A program made the translations under genes and the position numbers. This document shows positions 62,471-64,000 of a stretch of DNA of 64,000 nt, one piece after another. The notes beneath the pieces are model-generated. The model had not been told where the DNA came from. It saw nothing but the letters and a program-made list of their open reading frames with translations, and did not search any database. Source of the stretch: Phymatolithon calcareum (Eukaryota > Rhodophyta > Florideophyceae > Hapalidiales); the NCBI GenBank assembly GCA_977006965.1, contig OZ345352.1, positions 2,232,001 to 2,296,000 on the forward strand, in the 5' to 3' direction. The number at the start of each line of letters is the position of its first letter. Position 1 is the stretch's first letter.

Positions 62471-64000
62471 GTATTGACGAACTCACTGCCTACTGTTATC
62501 GAATGCACAAGTTGTATCTCCGACCCTGCAGAAAACACACCAGGAAGACTTCATGTGCCACCCACAACAGCTCGCTCTTAAAACATTTGAAAAACAGAAG
62601 AGAGCACTGTTCTGAATTGGAATTTTACATGACAAGTTTCCATCTTCGAGCTATAACAAGCATTTCCCATCAAAGAGCTACAGGAAACACTCGAAGCCAA
62701 AATTACTGGTTACCGAATTTTATGGAACTGCGTAGGCCGGTTGGACACGAACATGCTTAATGCACATACATATCTATGTAAACCAAGAGCGCTTCCCCTT
62801 TTGATGAACCTGAATTGAAATATTTTGGAGTCCTATCTGCCAAATGCGTCATCCATACCAGATGTGCTACAGCGTTAGAAAAATGAGATATCTCATTACG
62901 ACGTCAAGACACTTTCCTGGCCTGTTCAATTTGGCGATGCCGTTCGAATGTTGGGTAAAGAACACCAATGGTAGTTCAAGAGTTATTATAGTGGTGCACA
63001 TGAATATGGTACAAAAGAAAATAAATACAACAAACTAATCTAGCATAATTATGAAACGTGTGATAGAGAGTCAAAGCTATTTGACAAGTATGTAACAAAT
63101 CTCAATTTGTGATTTAAATCCCAATATCATCATCGCATTGTTATGAGATGGACTTCCACACCTGAAACTATAGGTGAGGGGATTATGTCACGGTGTATGT
63201 GTAGGTTATATCGATGTTCGGGGAATATCGTCAAATTTGTGATCGTACATGGTCGCGAGCGTATCTACATGAGAAGAAATTTTGGCGATTGAAGTTTCAG
63301 CGACAGCGGAGATTTTCGCCTTGGACTGAATGTTGGTCGAGTTTTTACTGTCCTTAAAGAACTGTTCAAACCGTATACAAGTTGTAGGAAGTTCTTCAGA
63401 AACGGGACGGGGCAAAAATAGTGAGGTTGTACAAACTGTAAACACGTGCATTAGAGCGTGATGCGCAAGACACAGTCTTTGCCTGGTAATGCTAAGTGTG
63501 GGCAGATCTATGAGCAGATGAAGGAGAGAGCGGCAGAGAGTTCAACTTGCGTTCATACGATCGGACTAAATTTTTTAATAGCGGTTAGAATCCGGTTTGA
63601 CTCATCCCAGGAGACGATTAAGGGGTTTAAATGCTAGATAAAATCAGGTTCTGATGGACGTAAAGAGTTGAAACGCTGAACAACGATTGCGTTGCCGTCA
63701 GCACCACAAACATGTCTTAGAGCCGGAGTAGTAAAACCGTATATCGCCTAGTGAAGAGCAACAGATGAATTGCGATCATCTCGGCGGCAAAGTAAGTCTT
63801 CCTCCTTAGCCAAATGGGCAGTCAAATGCTCGTCGGCGTCTATAATTTGAGTCAGTCTTTGGTTTCGTATAAACGAAATACTTTGAGAGAGTGAATTCAA
63901 AAAGCAGACAGATGAGCAAGGCGTTTGAAGACCGTCAGAGGGTTCGAGTGAAGCGATGGGATCTTCCGCAACATCCTGAATAGGTCGGCAGTTCAGAGGT
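62471..64000. other. No recognised gene
   Basis: Frames are below 100 codons and lack motifs. Part of the start may be flanking DNA of the gypsy fragment. Confidence 0.4.

Overview
The window looks like nuclear DNA of an intron-poor, repeat-rich eukaryote. It holds no operons, ribosome binding sites, rRNA or complete tRNA genes. Most of it is built from eukaryotic retroelements: several LINE clades, one chromodomain-type Ty3/gypsy element, one Ty1/copia element and solo LTRs. The gypsy element resembles the lineage familiar from oomycetes in its domain order and in the motifs LLGRPILEALG and DDLSS. Related elements may occur in other protists and red algae, so I leave the organism open.

Layout: 1-5 kb holds a proline-rich gene (L1), LINE remains and a compact Mutator-like DNA element (4008-4926). 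5-10.6 kb is a nested stack: LINE-B (reverse transcriptase plus RNase H) is split by a young LINE-A (6250-8430) and by a gypsy solo LTR, which itself carries LINE-C. 13-24.6 kb holds proline-rich genes L2, L3 and a disrupted L6, with two nearly identical LINE-D copies in opposite orientation. 25-32 kb is LINE debris. L4 lies at 34 kb. A G-rich tandem repeat (37.6-38.0 kb) precedes a copia element with both LTRs and a 5-bp target duplication (38765-44102). L5 lies at 50.6 kb. A gypsy element (53221-60756) is interrupted by a LINE and by a foreign solo LTR, and an inverted gypsy 3' end follows at 61.7-62.5 kb.

The most interesting non-transposon content is a dispersed family of very small proline-rich proteins. 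Three members (L3, L4, L5) are exactly 48 codons long and share the core RPLPSPPVPPM. Among them, many differences in the core fall at synonymous third positions. The same three loci share a promoter layout: CCCGAA, 10-11 bases, TCATG[CT]G, exactly 8 bases, TATAA. A fourth copy of the TCATGCG-N8-TATA part lies upstream of the transposon-broken L6. I do not recognise this family.

Other notable points are a Tudor/Agenet-like segment inserted inside a LINE RNase H domain, a DNA element whose ends are inverted arrays of a 29-bp repeat, a shared CTTTTAAATAAA 3' module in LINEs with different tails, and a 33-bp hairpin just upstream of the L3 promoter. LINE and LTR boundaries are supported by target-site duplications read directly from the sequence. 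Family assignments come from motif recognition only; no database search was run.
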